DNA from: Bacteroidota bacterium
GTDB lineage: Bacteria; Bacteroidota; Bacteroidia; JABDFU01
Length of the DNA: 64,000 bases
Assembly: GCA_016183775.1 (NCBI GenBank)
Contig: JACPDY010000093.1
Coordinates: 1-64,000, forward strand
Direction of reading: 5' to 3'
Shown here: piece after piece, positions 61,463-64,000 of the stretch
Numbering within the stretch: position 1 is the stretch's first letter
How the letters are laid out: every line of letters starts with the position of its first letter
Notes under the pieces: generated by a model
What the model saw: only the letters and a program-made list of their open reading frames with translations
What the model was told of the DNA's origin: nothing
Databases searched by the model: none
Made by a program: the position numbers and the translations under genes

Positions 61463-61722
61463 TGGCTTGGAAACTTGGAAGGGATTCATTCCACAAAATG
61501 ATCGTGTGGTTTGCAGATAAAAATACACGTACCCGCTATTCAATAGACTGGAGGCATTCATTATCGAAACAAAGAGATCCGCAAATTGGACTTAATAGGT
61601 ACTATAAGAAAATCCATGAGTGGGGTGAAAGAGCCGAAACAATTGAAATATACGTCAATATCTATGGAACAAAAAACGGAGCATTGGTAGAAAAATATTC
61701 TAAAGGAATTAAACAACTATAA
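61462..61722 (+). CDS. Hypothetical protein, 86 aa
   Basis: A small basic protein rich in aromatic residues (SFHKMIVWFADKNTRTRYSI, GLNRYYKKIHEWGERAETIE). No family recognised. It is translationally coupled to the 135-residue protein and two bases before the glycosyltransferase start. Confidence 0.55.
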   Translation: MAWKLGRDSFHKMIVWFADKNTRTRYSIDWRHSLSKQRDPQIGLNRYYKKIHEWGERAETIEIYVNIYGTKNGALVEKYSKGIKQL

Positions 61723-61724
61723 TT

Positions 61725-62894
61725 ATGAAAACACTAAAAGAAATGTATTCTCGCTTAAACACGGCAAAAGATTTTAAAGAAATGTATCCACATTACGACA
61801 TGGAGGATAATAAAATTCATGTGCTGTTTCTTTCTCCCTGCATGAATGAACCAGGATATTACAGGATGATATTGCCTGCGCTGGAGCTGAACCGGACAAA
61901 TACCCATGCTTCAATTATAGGCCATATTCACAAATGGGATTTCAATAAAATGTTTGATGATTACGATAGCCCGGTTGATTTTCGTTTGGTGAAATGGGCT
62001 GACTATGTTGTTATCCCAGCCATGTTCACTGATGTCAGTTATATTATCAAAAATATGCGTGAAATAAATGACGATATAGAATTTGTAATGGATCTCGACA
62101 CCAATTATCACGAGCTGCCGGAGTACCATCCTGATTACAAAAAGTTAAAACCGGAATTGAAAGAAATGATAGTTCGCAATTTATCCCAGGTTGATATTCT
62201 CTCTGCTCCCAACAATCAGATATTGAATTTTTATAATGACCTGGTGCAAAAGCATGAGGAGGAATTTCTATTATATTTTGAGCGCTTTCCTAATCTGTTA
62301 TCCAACTTTACCTTTGAGGAAATTCCGCAGATCAACCGCAATACAACGGACAAAGTAAGAATTGGTATTATTCTCGATGCAAGCCAGGGAAACGATCTTA
62401 AAACGATTGAAAAACCTATTATTTCCCTATTGGAGAAACACAAGCAGAGTATAGAGTTTGTACTATTCGGCTGGTCCCCAAAAATAGCTGAACAGTATAA
62501 TGTTTTAAAGGAGCTTAGAATAACATACGAGAAACCAGTTCCATTCTATGATTATCATTTTAAACTAAACAGCTTGGCATTTGATATTGGACTACTTCCT
62601 TTTGTAGATAACAGCTATAATACTTCAGGCAAATCGTTTAATCGGTTACTTGATTTTTCTGCCAATATGGTTCCGGTGGTCGCTCCCAATATGCTGCCCC
62701 TGAATAAAATTATAAAGGACGGAGAAAATGGTTGTATAGCTTCTTCAGAAGAAGAATGGATAAAGAAAACCGATCAATTGATAACGAACATTCAACTACG
62801 CAAGGACATTGGAAACAATGCCTTTAAAACAGTTTGGGAGAACTTCAGTTATACACCAAAAGCAATTGACCGGCTAAGGAATATATTTATATAA
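61725..62894 (+). CDS. GT-B fold glycosyltransferase, 389 aa
   Basis: The N-terminal Rossmann half starts at about residue 28 (HVLFLSPCMNEPGYYRMILP) with FVMDLDTNYHELPEY. The C-terminal half carries the GT4-like blocks KVRIGIILDASQGND, FVLFGWSPKIAEQYN, AFDIGLLPFVDNSYNTSGKS and the nucleotide-sugar region FNRLLDFSANMVPVVAPN with NGCIASSEEEW. Length is normal for the family. It ends the compact rightward run of the island and may glycosylate surface structures or DNA/protein of the element. The stop abuts the remnant of the convergent gene with no gap. Confidence 0.78.
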   Translation: MKTLKEMYSRLNTAKDFKEMYPHYDMEDNKIHVLFLSPCMNEPGYYRMILPALELNRTNTHASIIGHIHKWDFNKMFDDYDSPVDFRLVKWADYVVIPAMFTDVSYIIKNMREINDDIEFVMDLDTNYHELPEYHPDYKKLKPELKEMIVRNLSQVDILSAPNNQILNFYNDLVQKHEEEFLLYFERFPNLLSNFTFEEIPQINRNTTDKVRIGIILDASQGNDLKTIEKPIISLLEKHKQSIEFVLFGWSPKIAEQYNVLKELRITYEKPVPFYDYHFKLNSLAFDIGLLPFVDNSYNTSGKSFNRLLDFSANMVPVVAPNMLPLNKIIKDGENGCIASSEEEWIKKTDQLITNIQLRKDIGNNAFKTVWENFSYTPKAIDRLRNIFI

Positions 62895-63058
62895 TTAGTG
62901 GTGCAATTCATAATAAGAACCTGCATCTTTGGGTGTCAGATGACTTTAAACATCTTTTTCAACTAATTCTGCCAAATCCCTGATTGCTTTGTTTTTCAAA
63001 CCTTGTCTTTATTGTGGCGGTATTATGGCGTTATTGGCGGTATTATGGCGTTATTCAA
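62895..63058 (-). pseudogene. Degraded 3' tail of the ATP-binding protein gene
   Basis: Downstream of the stop at 63062 the sense strand still reads RLNNAIIPP, then a 20-bp tandem duplication (63016-63055), then GLKNKAIRDLAELVEKDV and SHLTPKDAGSYYELHH, separated by TAA codons. Removing one 20-bp copy puts all pieces in one frame, suggesting they once extended the protein with a further helical/winged-helix end. Confidence 0.45.
63016..63055. repeat. 20-bp perfect tandem duplication
   Basis: GGCGGTATTATGGCGTTATT occurs twice in direct succession. 20 is not a multiple of three, so the duplication shifts the frame of the old tail. Confidence 0.85.
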
Positions 63059-63061
63059 TCT

Positions 63062-64000
63062 TTAGACAAGATAATAGAAAGCTCCTGCTCCCTTTATTCC
63101 CGAACTTTTAAGGAGTTGTTTTTCTACTAAATCGGATAAATCTCTTGATGCTGTTCTTTCAGTAGTTTCATTTAAAGTCTGATATTCTTTGTTAGTTATC
63201 CGTCCTTTCTTCTTCACAAAAAGCACCGCTTTCAATTGCCGGTCATTAAGTCCAAGTTTAATTAATTGATCTTGGTTCAAATTGTCTTTGAAAAGAGTGA
63301 CTAAAAAACCTCCATCTCTCTCAGTCATTTCGGGTTCGGGTAATTCTGCGGCTTTACAGGTGTCTATAATTTTTATAGTTCCACGTCCCCATGCATCAAT
63401 TAAGCCACCTTTAAAGCATACTTCAGCAATTATCGGATTTCGGGGGATAGAGGAATGTGTTTTCTTTAAAGATGCGAGTGTTAACCCATCGGGCAAAGAG
63501 CCTTCGTTCCAAATATTTATTTTATCGCTATACACACGTATTTGTATTGGTGCTCCCATATAATTACGATGCACCAAAGCATTCAAAAGCATTTCACGAA
63601 TAGCAGGGACAGGATATTCTCCCTTCTCAATACGATACATTCCTTCAAACTCAATTGACCTGGTCAAAAACTTATGGTTTAGCTGGTTTAATACAGCTGG
63701 CAATAACGAATTTATATTGCCTTCTTCTGTTTCCTGAAATTTCAAATCAACATTATCATCCCCGAAGCGACCAATTTTTACGAACGTGTTAGGATAAAAC
63801 TTTCCCGGATCCTTCCCGAACAAAATTATTGCAGCTCGTTTCAATTGTCCGTTTTTAGAAAGGCGTAATTTTTCCAATAATTCTTCCGTAGAAAGTCCAT
63901 CATGTTCCGGCAAGCGACCAGATTTTACAGCAGCACCCAGGTATAATTTGATACTGCTCTCGTCAATATCACTTAAGGTTGCATCTGGTTCTATGATATC
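63062..64000 (-). CDS. Partial ATP-binding (AlbA_2 / GHKL type) transcriptional regulator
   Basis: The frame is open to the right edge (DIIEPDATLSDIDESSIKLY...), so the true start lies outside. The visible 312 residues contain the end of the Schlafen/AlbA_2-like region (LLEKLRLSKNGQLKRAAIIL FGKDPGKFYPN in two parts), then the HATPase_c_4 GHKL part (YPVPAIREMLLNALVHRNY with the Asn and Asn/His of the ATP site; GSLPDGLTL; GLIDAWGRGTIKI) and a C-terminal winged helix (NDRQLKAVLFVKKKGRITNK). Such proteins are predicted DNA-binding regulators common in mobile regions of Bacteroidota. The last residues YYLV precede a TAA that probably cut an older, longer end. Confidence 0.82.
   Translation of the reverse strand, partial: DIIEPDATLSDIDESSIKLYLGAAVKSGRLPEHDGLSTEELLEKLRLSKNGQLKRAAIILFGKDPGKFYPNTFVKIGRFGDDNVDLKFQETEEGNINSLLPAVLNQLNHKFLTRSIEFEGMYRIEKGEYPVPAIREMLLNALVHRNYMGAPIQIRVYSDKINIWNEGSLPDGLTLASLKKTHSSIPRNPIIAEVCFKGGLIDAWGRGTIKIIDTCKAAELPEPEMTERDGGFLVTLFKDNLNQDQLIKLGLNDRQLKAVLFVKKKGRITNKEYQTLNETTERTASRDLSDLVEKQLLKSSGIKGAGAFYYLV

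Noticed and set aside
59143-61722. PRTRC-system or CTnDOT-type ICE core genes
   Set aside because: None of the small proteins shows recognisable PRTRC, relaxase or Tra motifs.
53498-64000. A second copy of the tRNA-Arg 3' end (GGTTCGAATCCCTCCG) as the right attachment site of the island
   Set aside because: No such repeat was seen to the right edge; it may lie outside the window.

Overview
The window comes from a low-GC member of the Bacteroidota, probably an uncultured Bacteroidia/Sphingobacteriia-like lineage. The evidence is: two type IX secretion (T9SS) type A C-terminal domains, SprB-type and SBBP repeats, a TonB-dependent receptor with a carboxypeptidase-like N-terminal domain, a PurA-like DUF3276 protein, a long (about 310 residue) NusB, and several TAnnTTTG promoter boxes. 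No rRNA operon, CRISPR array, integrase or transposase gene was seen.

Region 1 (1-34.8 kb) is dominated by secreted surface proteins. Six large proteins (one cut by the left edge) are built from beta-propeller (SBBP or Kelch) and SprB/PKD modules. All six end in the same Cys-rich domain of about 70 residues with an invariant CGCKEW core, different from the known T9SS tails. Two of them form tandem modules with paralogous, divergently/convergently placed genes of about 500 codons. Also here are a TonB receptor, two T9SS type A proteins, a SUMF1-fold protein, a TPR-SpoIIE phosphatase, two ABC-type ATPases and small membrane proteins. A 285-bp element made of nested palindromes lies at 11.5 kb.

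Region 2 (34.9-39.3 kb) is a small, unusual locus: a fragment of a ketoacyl-ACP synthase III, an E1/ThiF-like adenylyltransferase fused to a methyltransferase, a FeeM/LuxI-like acyltransferase, and a third copy of the 500-residue family. It looks like a small-molecule or lipid-conjugation system.

Region 3 (39.4-52.9 kb) is conserved housekeeping: a PurA-like protein, an ABC exporter, nusB, yajC, a YbbR-domain protein, coaE, nnr, a GNAT, a seven-haem cytochrome lipoprotein, mltG and a phosphohexomutase. Several short repeat families sit in its spacers, and some lie in frame inside genes.

Region 4 (53.0-64.0 kb) starts with a tRNA-Arg gene broken by a decayed GIY-YIG nuclease gene, followed by an intact tRNA-Arg(ACG). 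Then comes an accessory island: an AbiEi-Fic fusion with a phased-repeat promoter, divergent phage-type regulators with a three-half-site operator, a run of small unknown genes, a PAPS-reductase-like protein, a replication-initiator-like HTH gene with origin-like repeats inside it, a glycosyltransferase, and an AlbA/GHKL-type ATP-binding protein cut by the right edge. No integrase is visible, so the island probably continues beyond the window.
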